Below, in pieces: positions 12,401 through 20,400 of a stretch of DNA of 64,000 bases. Under the pieces are notes generated by a model that saw only the letters and a program-made list of their open reading frames with translations, made no database searches and was not told where the DNA came from. How positions within the stretch are numbered: the stretch's first letter is position 1; each line of letters starts with the position of its first letter. This stretch comes from Lewinellaceae bacterium (GTDB lineage Bacteria; Bacteroidota; Bacteroidia; Chitinophagales; Saprospiraceae), in assembly GCA_020636095.1 (NCBI GenBank), contig JACJYN010000006.1, forward strand, positions 62,001-126,000, read 5' to 3'. Made by a program: the position numbers and the translations under genes.

Positions 12401-15400
12401 ATCGTCGCAGGCGTCGCCTACCTGAGAGGTATTGCCGGGATCATTATCATCGCAGTCTACATCGGCGCAAATGCCATCGTTGTCGGCATCGCCGATCCCT
12501 GAACAGGGAGTGGGCGTGCCGGCGCAATTGCAGTTGGCGTCGAAAATATCATTAAAGGTGGTGTTGTCTCCATCGTCGCAGGCCTCGCCCGGCTGGGAGA
12601 TGTTGGGGTCGTTGTCGTCGCAGTCCACATCGGCGCAGACGCCGTCGCCGTCGTTGTCGCCGATGCCGGTGCAGGCGGTGGGGGCGCCGGTGCAGTTGCA
12701 GTTGCCATCGATGGTATCATTGAGGGTGGTGTTGTCGCCATCGTCACAGGCATCGCCCGGCTGATTGGTATTGTTAGGGTCATAATCATTGCAGTCTGCA
12801 TCGGCGCAAATACCGTCGCCATCCGCATCACCGATGCCGGTGCAGGCGGTAGGAGTTCCGGCACAGTTGCAGTTAGCGTCTACTTTATCGTTGAGGGTGG
12901 TGTTGTCCCCATCGTCGCATGGATCACCGATATTGGCAAGCAGGGCCGGGCAATCCGGGATTGGAATGGAATACTCAATACATATTTCCGGAGCATTAGC
13001 GGGGGCGCCGTCGAAGGCTACGGCGGTTCTCCTTCCTGTTCCATGAATAATGATCCCGATGGAACTGCTGGAGGTATAGCCGTTGCGGTTGATGATCTCC
13101 TGGATAATAGAGGAGAGGTCCGGCGTTTGTTGGGCGGCGCCTGCATCCCCGACGGTAAGCCAGTCGGGTGGCGACCAGGTTATTGCATCACTGGTTTTGG
13201 GCCGGCTGGTAATATCACCGTTGCTTTCGGAGAAAGCCGAGGCATCATCGCTGGCTTGCCCGTAGATTTTAAGATTACATGGATTGTCGTTGGTGGCTTC
13301 GTCAACGGTAAACTGGACATAAGCATTGAGAATGGTTGATCCCTGGGGTATATTGAGGCCATCAAACCGCAGGCCTACCGTCTGGTTATCAGAATCATTA
13401 ATTAATTCGAGGTCGCTGCTGGAGGTGCTAACCGAGCCGGAGCTTCCTTCTTCGGCATCATCGTTGTCGGAGTCAACGCTGGCACAGATAAGGTTGACAA
13501 CAGGAACGCCGTTGCAACGACAGTTCTGCATGACGGAATCTCCGATGGTGCCTGGGTCCCCGTCATCGCATAAATCGCCGGGTTGGGTAGTGATGTTGGG
13601 GTCGTTGTCGTCGCAATCTACATCAGCGCAGATGCCGTCTCCATCGTTGTCACCGATGCCGGTGCAGGCGGTGGGGGCGCCGGCGCAGTTGCAGTCGCCA
13701 TCGATGGTATCATTGATGGTGGTGTTGTCGCCATCGTCACAGGCTATACCCGGCTGGCCTGTATTGCTGGGGTCGTTATCATCACAATCCACATCGCTAC
13801 AGACGCCATCACCATCGTTGTCGCCAATACCCGTGCAGGCGGTGGGCGTTCCGGCGCAATTGCAATTCATGTCCAGGATATCGTTGATCGTTGTATTGTC
13901 GCCATCATTACAGGCTACGCCGGGGGTCGTCAGGTTGGGGTCGTTATCATCACAATCCACATCGCTACAGGCGCCATCGCCATCCGCATCGCCAATTCCG
14001 GTGCAGGCGGTGGGGGTACCGACGCAATTACAGTTGACGTCAATCGTATCATTAATGGTGGTGTTATCCCCATCGTTACAAGCATCGCCGGGATAACTGA
14101 TGTTGGGGTTACTATCGTCGCAGTCGACGTCAGAACAGACACCATCGGCGTCGTTGTCACCGATGCCGGTGCAGGGGGTGGGCGTACCTATGCAATTGCA
14201 ATTGATGTCAATGGTATCATTGACGGTGGTGTAGTCTCCATCGTAACAGGGGGCGCCGATATTGGCTGAGTAGAGGGGGCAGTCATAGGCCGGAGGAGTA
14301 GGATGGTATTCGATACATATTTCCGGCGCCAGAGAAGAGGAGCCGTCGTGGGCTTTAGCCGTCCGGGCGCCTTCGCCTTCTATAATAAGGGCAATGGCGC
14401 TATTGGCAGTATAGGCGGGCCGGTTGACGATCTCCTGAATGATGGAAGCGAGATCAGGGGTTTGCTGAGCCGGGCCGGCATCGCCCACGGCGAGCCAATC
14501 GGAGGGTGCCCAGGCTACCGAGGCGGTGGTCCTGGATCGGTTGGTAATGTCAAAAGTATTGGAAGAAAATGGCGCCGCGTCATCACTGGCGTCGCCAAAG
14601 ATGGTTAGGTTGCAGGGATTGTCATTTCTGGTTTCATCGGCGGTAAACTGGATATAGGCACTGGAAATGACCGCTCCCTGTGGAATGCCGTGGTTACTGA
14701 ACCTCAAGCCTACGGTTTGGTTGTCCTGGTTGGTTTCGTCGACCAGTTCCAGGTCGGCGCTGGATAGATTCACCTGGCCGGCACTGCGTTCTTCGGCATC
14801 TCCACTATCTTCGCTGATCTGGCTGCAAACCTGGAGTTCGCCAACCTGAAAGGTGAAGACTGCCGAATTGAATGGGTTGCCATTATTGTCGATAGCCCGG
14901 GCTTTTACTGTGTAAATGCCAAAGCCGGGAGGTGTCCAGTCGACAGAATAAGGGGCCGTATAATCCACCCCAACCGAATCTCCATCCACAAAAAAAGTAA
15001 CCTCATCGACGGCGCCGTCGCTGTCGGAAGCCTGGGCTTCCAGGCTTAAGGTTTGAGGAGCGGCAAAAAAAGCGCCATTAGGGGGTGAGGTAATCGAAAC
15101 AAAAGGAGGGTTGCCGAAAGGGACGTATTTCTGGATGGTAAAATAATCGCTTACATTTCCATCCGTACCGATAAATTTTAGGTCCAGCCGTTTGTCGTTG
15201 ACTTCAAGTGACAAGGAACCCAGGGCATGGGCATTGTAATACATCACAGGGTGGTTCAGGGGCGTGCCGTCCGAGACTTTGCCGGAGGAACCGGCCACGA
15301 CGTAGACCGAGCCTGCTTCGGCATTCGGGCCGATCTCTTCCTTTTGGTAGGCGCCGTTGCCATCCACCCGGCCATTGCCATCATCCAGGATCATGGAAGG

Positions 15401-17197
15401 CTGAAACGTATTGGCGTACCCATAGTGCCCCTGGATGAGGTAGGAACGCTCATAGGAATGGCTATGGCCGCTCAGCACCAGGTCTACCCCTGCCGCTTCC
15501 AGAATTGGCAGTATGTTTTCTCTCATGTCTATCATCTCTTCCCGTATATCCGAATCATGAGAGCCCTTGGAGTAAGGAGGGTGATGGAAAAAGACGATGG
15601 TCCAGTCCTGTACGGTAGCATTGAGGTCGTTTTCCAGCCAGATGAGCATAGGGTCGCCTGGCTTCCGGCCTGAATCGTGGGAATCGAGGACGACGAAATG
15701 GATGTTGGCGTAGTCGAAGGAGTAATAGGCTTCGGTTCCGGAAGCCAGGCCGCCGGCCTCTCCGTTTTTGGGGAAGGAGAAAATGTCGAAATACGGCCCG
15801 GTTTGAGTGGCTGCGCTGGCGCTGTAATAATCGTGGTTGCCAGGGGTAGACCAAAGGACCGAGTGGATGAGCTGATCTTCGTACATGTTTTCGAAGATAG
15901 CATCCTGGTATTGCGAGTCACTTCCGTCGTCATAGGCATTATCGCCAAGCAAGAGGATGAGGTTGGGGTCATTGTGGCTGGCGTAACTATAATACCCATC
16001 CCGAACGGCACGGGCGTTGTCATTGGCGGTGCCACAATCGCCCAGGACCCACGCTCTTACAGGCTGAACGTCACCGGTATTGGGCGAGGTTCTGAAGTAA
16101 TATTGCCCGGTTCCACCGGCCAGTATGCCTCCGGTATGGCCGACGGCATAATAAAACCGGGTATTGGGGGTAAGCCCGGTGATCGTTACCTCGTGGTCTG
16201 TCCGGGTGCCGTCAATGGTGAGGGTTTGCGTGAGGCTGGAAGCGGAGGCGCCATACCATATTTTACTATCGGTGGAGGTCTCTGTGCGCCATTTTATGGT
16301 CATGCTGGTAGGCGTTCCCATCTGTAGATAGGGCCCTCGGATCACTCCGGGCAGGGCCCTGGCAAAAGGTGGGTGCGGGCTCTGCCCGGGTTGCCCCACA
16401 GCATGAGAAGCGGCCAGCCGGGGATTGCCCGGCGTTGATGGCGCCCGGCCTACGGTTCTGGCCTGCTGATATACGGCATAGGCTTCTTGCGGCTGGCCAT
16501 TCATTTCAAGAATCTGCGCTTTTTTTGCCAGCCATTGTTCTTTGCGGGCAAGAGGCGCCATTGCCTGGTCGATCTGTTCCAGCGCTTCGGCACAACGGTT
16601 GCTCTTGATCTGCAGGGCAATGATCCGGCTTTGGAGGGCAATGATGTTTCCCAGGCGTTGGATGCCTTCCCGCAAGGCGGCGATCGCCTCATCGTAGTTG
16701 CCCGGATGGGCCTTGAGTATACCGTCGGAGAGCTGGAAATAGTCTTCCGGCCGGATGGCGTTATCATTTTTAAGGGCGATCATGTTGCGCAGGTCCGATA
16801 CTGCCAGGGCATGCTGGCCCATCAGCTGATAAACGGAAGCCCGTGTTTCGAAAGCAAAAGGGTTGGCAGGCTCGCTTTCCAGGAAATAGCTGATGTGGAA
16901 AAGAGCTTTTCGGGGCCGTGCTTTCTTCAGGTAGAGCTGAGATAGAGGAAGATGACAAATGTAATAAGCCTCCTCTATCCGGAGCACCTTGTGGAAATCT
17001 TCCAGCGCCCGGCCAATTTCTCCATGTTCCTGATACAGCATACCCCGCTCGAAAAGCAGCATGGCGTCATCGGGGTTTGTTTCTATCTTCTGGCTTTTCC
17101 TTTCTATCGCTTCATGGAGGCTACCGTGCGCCATAAGGGTACAAAAGGGCAGGCTGCCGGCCAGGAGTATAGCCAATACCCTGTACCCCTTTTTCAT
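3476..17197 (-). CDS. Giant type IX-secreted TPR / purple acid phosphatase-like / Cys-rich repeat protein
   Basis: About 4,573 residues from the preferred start at 17197; the frame stays open to 17386, but that upstream part lies in a terminator hairpin. The start chosen gives a typical signal peptide (MKKGYRVLAILLAG..., about 25 residues); ATG 17254 is the alternative. Order: signal peptide; TPR-like repeats (about 16440-17120); PAP-type FN3 domain and metallophosphatase with all five metal-ligand motifs (GDCG, GDNAY, GNHD, VFFH, GHSH; about 15100-16350); an Ig-like domain (about 14820-15110); seven DNRLRE-like domains alternating with about 38 copies of a 57-residue repeat (ACTGIGD.DGDG.C.DVDCDDNDP...GDACNDGDNTT.ND..D.NCNCAGTPT, six Cys each); and a C-terminal type IX sorting domain (IHPNP ... 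GMYFLQL ... KFVIMK). I infer a secreted or surface-anchored metal-binding phosphatase-like protein. The substrate is unknown. Confidence 0.9.
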   Translation of the reverse strand: MKKGYRVLAILLAGSLPFCTLMAHGSLHEAIERKSQKIETNPDDAMLLFERGMLYQEHGEIGRALEDFHKVLRIEEAYYICHLPLSQLYLKKARPRKALFHISYFLESEPANPFAFETRASVYQLMGQHALAVSDLRNMIALKNDNAIRPEDYFQLSDGILKAHPGNYDEAIAALREGIQRLGNIIALQSRIIALQIKSNRCAEALEQIDQAMAPLARKEQWLAKKAQILEMNGQPQEAYAVYQQARTVGRAPSTPGNPRLAASHAVGQPGQSPHPPFARALPGVIRGPYLQMGTPTSMTIKWRTETSTDSKIWYGASASSLTQTLTIDGTRTDHEVTITGLTPNTRFYYAVGHTGGILAGGTGQYYFRTSPNTGDVQPVRAWVLGDCGTANDNARAVRDGYYSYASHNDPNLILLLGDNAYDDGSDSQYQDAIFENMYEDQLIHSVLWSTPGNHDYYSASAATQTGPYFDIFSFPKNGEAGGLASGTEAYYSFDYANIHFVVLDSHDSGRKPGDPMLIWLENDLNATVQDWTIVFFHHPPYSKGSHDSDIREEMIDMRENILPILEAAGVDLVLSGHSHSYERSYLIQGHYGYANTFQPSMILDDGNGRVDGNGAYQKEEIGPNAEAGSVYVVAGSSGKVSDGTPLNHPVMYYNAHALGSLSLEVNDKRLDLKFIGTDGNVSDYFTIQKYVPFGNPPFVSITSPPNGAFFAAPQTLSLEAQASDSDGAVDEVTFFVDGDSVGVDYTAPYSVDWTPPGFGIYTVKARAIDNNGNPFNSAVFTFQVGELQVCSQISEDSGDAEERSAGQVNLSSADLELVDETNQDNQTVGLRFSNHGIPQGAVISSAYIQFTADETRNDNPCNLTIFGDASDDAAPFSSNTFDITNRSRTTASVAWAPSDWLAVGDAGPAQQTPDLASIIQEIVNRPAYTANSAIALIIEGEGARTAKAHDGSSSLAPEICIEYHPTPPAYDCPLYSANIGAPCYDGDYTTVNDTIDINCNCIGTPTPCTGIGDNDADGVCSDVDCDDSNPNISYPGDACNDGDNTTINDTIDVNCNCVGTPTACTGIGDADGDGACSDVDCDDNDPNLTTPGVACNDGDNTTINDILDMNCNCAGTPTACTGIGDNDGDGVCSDVDCDDNDPSNTGQPGIACDDGDNTTINDTIDGDCNCAGAPTACTGIGDNDGDGICADVDCDDNDPNITTQPGDLCDDGDPGTIGDSVMQNCRCNGVPVVNLICASVDSDNDDAEEGSSGSVSTSSSDLELINDSDNQTVGLRFDGLNIPQGSTILNAYVQFTVDEATNDNPCNLKIYGQASDDASAFSESNGDITSRPKTSDAITWSPPDWLTVGDAGAAQQTPDLSSIIQEIINRNGYTSSSSIGIIIHGTGRRTAVAFDGAPANAPEICIEYSIPIPDCPALLANIGDPCDDGDNTTLNDKVDANCNCAGTPTACTGIGDADGDGICADADCNDYDPNNTNQPGDACDDGDNTTLNDTIDGNCNCTGAPTACTGIGDNDGDGVCADVDCDDNDPNISQPGEACDDGDNTTFNDIFDANCNCAGTPTPCSGIGDADNDGICADVDCDDNDPGNTSQVGDACDDGDNTTLNDTIDANCNCTGAPTACTGIGDADNDGICADVDCDDNDPSNTNQPGDACDDGDNTTINDLLDTNCNCTGTPTACTGIGDADNDGICADVDCDDNNPNITTQIGDACDDGDNTTLNDVLDANCNCAGTPTACTGIGDADNDGICTDVDCDDNDPNNTNQPGDTCDDGDNTTLNDMLDANCNCAGTPTACTGIGDADNDGICADVDCDDNDPNITAQVGDICDDGNPDTFGERIQPNCQCGGGITPTTRCSMVANGNDGAEEDGSGRMDVFSSDLELSEDPTQGIQTIGIRFNNLDIPQGAVVTSARIQFTVDETRNINPCNLNIYGQDSDNATTFTGNDFDITSRPRTSNVVAWSPADWTSVGNAGAAQQTPDISNVIQEIINRPGYSSSSSIAIIIDGVGRRTAESFDGAPANAPELCIEYYIPPPDCLVLQADMGDPCDDGDNTTLNDAIDDNCQCTGTPTACTGIGDADGDGICADTDCDDNDPDNTHQPGDACDDGDNTTLNDQLDNNCNCVGTPTACTGIGDADSDGICADTDCNDNDANNTNQIGDACDDGDNTTLDDALDNNCNCIGVPTACTGIGDADGDGICADTDCDDNDPNNTSQVGDACNDGDNTTLNDQLDANCNCAGTPTACTGIGDADNDGVCADVDCDDNDPDNTNQIGDACNDGDNTTIDDRLDNNCNCAGTPTACTGIGDNDGDGICADVDCDDNDPNITAQAGDACNDGDNTTLNDVLDANCNCIGTPTACTGIGDNDGDGICANVDCDDNNPNITTQVGDACDDGNPNTIGETIQLDCSCSGGVGPITTCSRVGSSNDDAEQQNSGITDLNSSDLELVEDPSQGAQTVGMRFNNLDIPQGATIIQAYLQFTADETRNVNPCNLNVYGQASDNASTFTGDDFDITGRPRTNNTVLWTPANWTSVGSAGAAQQTPDLSVIIQEIVNRSGYTPSSSIAIIIEGAGSRTAESFDGAPASAPELCVEYYMPSPTYDCPALQANIGDACNDGDNTTLNDQLDDNCNCAGTPTTCTGIGDNDGDGVCADVDCDDNDPNITDQVGDACNDGDNTTFNDQIDANCNCTGAPTACTGIGDNDGDGVCADVDCDDNDPNITDQIGDACNDGDNTTFNDQIDANCNCTGAPTACTGIGDNDGDGVCADVDCDDNDPNITDQIGDACNDGDNTTFNDQIDANCNCAGAPTACTGIGDNDGDGVCADVDCDDNDPDNTSQVGDACNDGDNTTFNDQLDANCNCAGTPTACTGIGDNDGDGVCADVDCDDNDPDNTSQVGDACNDGDNTTFNDQLDANCNCAGTPTACTGIGDADGDGVCADVDCDDNDPNNTSQVGDACNDGDNTTFNDQLDANCNCAGTPTACTGIGDNDGDGVCADVDCDDNDPDNTSQVGDACNDGDNTTFNDQLDANCNCAGTPTACTGIGDNDGDGVCADVDCDDNDPDNTSQVGDACDDGDNTTFNDQLDANCNCAGTPTACTGIGDADGDGVCADVDCDDNDPNIITQAGDACDDGNPNTFGETIQTDCSCAGGMSLSMACSSVNSSSDDAEEQNSGTVEINSSDLEMANDPSQGIQTVGMRFTGLNIPQGATISSAYIQFMVDEVRNENPCNLTIYGQATDNAPTFSTSDFDITGRPRTSNSIAWMPADWATVGAAGAAEQTPDLSAILQEVVNRNGYTSGSSVVIIIEGIGRRTAEAFDGNPSGAPELCVEYFIPAPTYDCPAQQANIGDACDDGDNTTLNDIIDGNCNCTGTPTACYSIGDADGDGICADVDCDDNDPNIASQPGESCDDGNPQTINETIQADCSCGGGIPLSTTCSRVNTSSDDAEENSSGTIDLSSSDIELINDPNEGDQTVGLRFTGLNIPQGATVTSAHIQFTADETRNVNPSSLTIYGQASDNSSTFSNASFDISSRPRTSATVNWTPPDWGSIGSAGAAQLTTDISSIIQEIVNRDGYSLNSSIAIIIDGAGNRTAEAFDAFPDMAPNLCVQYYIPLPEYDCPAFDANIGDACNDDDNTTLNDQLDDNCNCAGTPTACTGIGDADGDGVCADVDCDDNDPNITGQVGDACNDGDNTTLNDQLDDNCNCAGTPTACTGIGDADGDGVCADVDCDDNDPNITGQVGDACNDGDNTTLNDQLDANCNCAGTPTACTGIGDADGDGVCADVDCDDNDPNITGQVGDACNDGDNTTLNDQIDDNCNCAGTPTACTGIGDADGDGVCADVDCDDNDPNITGQVGDACNDGDNTTLNDQIDDNCNCAGTPTACTGIGDADGDGVCADVDCDDNDPNITGQVGDACNDGDNTTFNDQIDDNCNCAGTPTACTGIGDNDGDGVCADVDCDDNDPNITGQVGDACNDGDNTTFNDQIDDNCNCAGTPTACTGIGDNDGDGVCADVDCDDNDPNITGQVGDACNDGDNTTFNDQIDDNCNCAGTPTACTGIGDNDGDGVCADVDCDDNDPNITGQVGDACNDGDNTTLNDQIDANCNCAGTPTACTGIGDNDGDGVCADVDCDDNDPNITGQVGDACNDGDNTTLNDQLDANCNCAGTPTACTGIGDNDGDGVCADVDCDDNDPNITGQVGDACNDGDNTTLNDQLDANCNCAGTPTACTGIGDADGDGVCADVDCDDNDPNITGQVGDACNDGDPNTFGETIQSDCSCSGGMPIHLSCSKISSSSDDGEERVFGTVNLASGDLDMVSDSRNVAQTIGMRFNNLNIPQGSLISSAYIQFTADETANINPCDINIYGEASDNSDTFSDTDFAISSRPRTNATVGWTPVDWLNVNDAGAAQQTPNLSSIIQEIVNRSGFSSGSSITIIIDGVGRRTADAFDSSPAKAPELCIEYAPVASASRWAQPTDKGEGKTGSTGATTGVDGKNAPPSGAGMLSPLTIHPNPAHQRIMVSFSSTVEGQAQVQIRSLNGGIVFNSLRNVQSGKNTLRLEDLSLPGGMYFLQLYVGQSMQSSKFVIMKQ
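4395..6275 (-). repeat. 171-bp in-frame tandem array, about 11 units
   Basis: About 11 head-to-tail copies of a 171-bp unit encode the 57-residue six-Cys repeat of the gene at 3476-17197. Units differ at only a few positions: GCATCG/TTGTCG (Ala-Asp/Asn-Asp) in the DxDxDG loop, and GGCG/GTCG and GAGG/GAAG in the ND..D segment. This low divergence compared with other blocks of the same gene points to recent expansion or homogenisation. Boundaries are approximate because the first and last units grade into diverged sequence. Confidence 0.9.
7767..9306 (-). repeat. 171-bp in-frame tandem array, about 9 units
   Basis: A second near-identical array of the 57-residue repeat lies in the same gene, separated from the 4.4-6.3 kb array by two DNRLRE-like domains and one diverged repeat. 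Its units share a distinct signature (NTSQVGD or NITDQ.GD after DCDDNDP, where the other array has NITGQVGD), so each array appears to have amplified locally from its own founder unit. Confidence 0.85.
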
Positions 17198-17360
17198 CAC
17201 CTGACAAAAAACGTCCAGCCAAAGTTTTTCTTTGGATATCGTAGCGTTGTTCATAGCACCTATCTTTTGAATTGCATAGGGGGGGCTATACCTCTTATAC
17301 TGGCTTTTTGTTGATTTGTTGCCTGATTGGAGGTAACTTTTCAGGAACGGCCACTGAATA

Positions 17361-17410
17361 ATACTGCCACAGGTTTGATTTTTCACTTAAAACCAAACCT
17401 GTGGCAGTAT
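17361..17410 (-). terminator. Strong hairpin terminator between two giant genes
   Basis: A 17-bp perfect inverted repeat (ATACTGCCACAGGTTTG at 17361-17377, complement at 17394-17410) with a 16-nt loop starts just after the stop of the gene at 17415-26738. It overlaps the 5' extension of the next open frame, which is why that gene's start is placed downstream, at 17197 or 17254. Confidence 0.75.
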
Positions 17411-17414
17411 ACCT

Positions 17415-20400
17415 CTATTTTTGAACCACAAATTTCACTGACCTGGTAGAACCATTCATGAATAACTGCAGGAAATAGATGCCGTTGGGCAGCGCTAGTT
17501 CGTCTAGCAGGATCGTATTTTTTCCCTGATTGGCTATCCGGATATCATTGAACAGGGCTTTGCCGCTGAGCTCTCTGGCCCTGATCTGAACCGGGCCTTC
17601 GATATTGGTTGTGAAGGAGATCGATAACCAGTCTCTGGCGGGGTTGGGATGAACGCTGAGGGAGCCGATCGTGTTCTCCTGGCCGGTTGTAAAGTTCTCC
17701 CTGGCTGCGGTAACACTTGCCGGCGCCCCAGGGCGAAGCGCGACGGCAGGCAGCGTGTATTCGACACATAGTTCCGGTGCCTGGGTGGTGGAGCCGTTGT
17801 AGGATTCGGCGGTGCGCCTGCCCGTGCCTTCAATGATGATAGCAATGGAACTGGCAGAGGTATAACCACTACGGTTTACAATTTCCTGTATAACGGAAGC
17901 GATATCCGACGTTTGTTGTGCGGCGCCGGCATCGCCAACGGCAGCCCAACTCTGTGGCGCCCATGCCACTGCTGCACTGGTTCGGGGCCGGTTCGAAATA
18001 TTGTTGTTACTACTGGTGAAAGTGGCGGCATTATCGCTGGCTTCTCCATGGATAGACAGGCTACAGGGGTCGAGATTTCGGATTTCATCGACGGCAAACT
18101 GAATATGAGCGTTGGTAATGGTAGCGCCCTGTGGGATTTGAAGCCCATTGAATCTCATGCCTACCGTTTGGGGTCCCTGGCTTGGATCTTCGATCAGTTC
18201 CAGGTCGCTGCTGGTCAGGTCGACGGCGCCGGCATCATCTTCCTCGGCATCATCACTGCTGGCGCTGATCCTGGAACAGGTGCTGACCGGCAAAACGGAA
18301 TTGCCCACGCAACTGCAGTCTTGCTGAATAGTATCTCCCGAAGTATTGGGGTCTCCATCATCACAGGTGTCGCCTGTTTGGTTGGTGATGTTCGGGTCGT
18401 TATCGTCACAATCCACATCAGCGCAGATGCCGTCGCCGTCGTTGTCGCCAATACCGGTGCAGGCGGTAGGTGTACCGGTGCAGTTGCAGTTGGCGTCCAC
18501 CTGGTCGTTGTAGGTGGTGGGGTCGCCATCATCGCAGGCATCCCCGGGTTGGGTGGTGATATTGGGGTCGTTGTCGTTACAATCCACATCGGCACAGACA
18601 CCGTCGCCGTCGCTGTCGCCGATGCCGGTGCAAGCGGTGGGTATGCCGCTGCAGTTACAGTCGGAGTCGATGCTGTCATCGATGGTAGTGGGGTCTCCGT
18701 CGTTGCAGGCGTCACCAGTTTGGTAGGTAATGTTCGGGTTGTTATCGTTGCAATCCACATCGGCGCAGACGCCGTCGCCGTCGTTGTCGCCGATACCGGT
18801 GCAGGCGGTGGGTGTACCGGTGCAGTTGCAGTTGGCGTCCACCTGGTCGTTGGTGGTGGTGGGGTCGCCGTCGTTGCAGGCGTCGCCGATATTGGCGGAA
18901 AGAGTGGGGCAATCGTACGCTGGAGTGAGCAGGTACTCGACACACAGCTCTGGCGCCTGGGCGGGAGAGCCGTTGTAGGACTCGGCTGTCCGCCTTCCCG
19001 TACCATCTATGATGATGACAATGGAACTGCCGGAAGTATAACCACTGCGGTTGACAATTTCCTGAATAATGGAGGTTATATCCGAGGATTGCTGTGCCGT
19101 TCCGGCATCGCCGACGCTATTCCAGGCCGGTGGAGCCCAGGCCACCGAAGCGCCGGTGCGCGGGCGGGCAGTGATATTGTTGTTACTGCTTGAGAAAGCA
19201 GGGGCATTATCACTGGCTTCTCCATAGATGGACAAGTTGCAGGGGTCCAGGTCCCGGGTTTCATCGACGGCAAATTGAATGTGAGCGCCGGTGATGGTGG
19301 CGCCCTGCGGAATCTGGAGGGCATTAAACCTCATGCCGATGGTTTGGACTCCTGAGTCGTCCGTCAATTCGAGGTCGCTGCTGGACAGGTCGATGGCGCC
19401 TGAACTGCTCTGCTCAGCATCATCATTGCCGGCGCTGACCCTGGAACAGGTAGTGGCCGGTAAAGCTGGGCTGCCGCTACAGCTACAATCTTGCTGAATA
19501 ATATCTCCTGTAGTGTTGGGGTTGCCATCGTTGCAGGCATCTCCGGGCTGAGTAGTGATATTGGGGTCGTTATCGTCACAGTCTACATCGGCGCAGACGC
19601 CGTCGCCGTCGTTATCGCCGATACCGGTGCAGGCGGTGGGGGCGCCGGTACAGTTGCAGTTGGCGTCGAGCTGGTCGTTGAGGGTGGTGTTGTCCCCATC
19701 GTTGCAGGCGTCGCCAATCTGGCTGGTGATGTTCGGGTCGTTGTCGTCACAGTCTACATCGGCGCAGACGCCGTCGCCGTCGTTATCGCCGATACCGGTG
19801 CAGGCGGTGGGGGCGCCGGTGCAGTTGCAGTTGGCGTCGATGCGGTCGTTGTTGGTGGTGGGGTCTCCATCGTTGCAGGCGTCGCCAATCTGGCTGGTGA
19901 TGTTCGGGTCGTTGTCGTCACAGTCTACATCGGCGCAGACGCCGTCGCCATCGTTATCGCCGATGCCGGTGCAGGCAGTGGGGGCGCCGGTGCAGTTGCA
20001 GTTGGCGTCCACCTGGTCGTTGGTGGTGGTGGGGTCTCCATCGTTGCAGGTGTCGCCAATCTGGCTGGTGATGTTCGGGTCGTTGTCGTCACAGTCTACA
20101 TCGGCGCAGACACCGTCGCCGTCGTTATCGCCGATGCCGGTGCAGGCAGTGGGGGTACCGGCGCAGTTGCAGTTGGCGTCGACCTGGTCGTTGTTGGTGG
20201 TGGGGTCTCCGTCGTTGCAGGCATCTCCGGGCTGAGTAGTGATATTGGGGTTGTTATCGTTGCAATCCACATCGGCGCAGATGCCGTCGCCGTCGTTATC
20301 GCCGATACCGGTGCAGGCGGTGGGGGTGCCGGCGCAGTTGCAGTTGGCGTCCACCTGGTCGTTGTTGGTGGTGGGGTCGCCGTCGTTGCAGGCGTCGCCG

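Noticed and set aside
17198..17386. 63-residue N-terminal extension of the giant TPR/PAP-like protein
   Set aside because: The extension begins inside the 17-bp-stem terminator of the upstream gene, and a good signal peptide starts at 17197.
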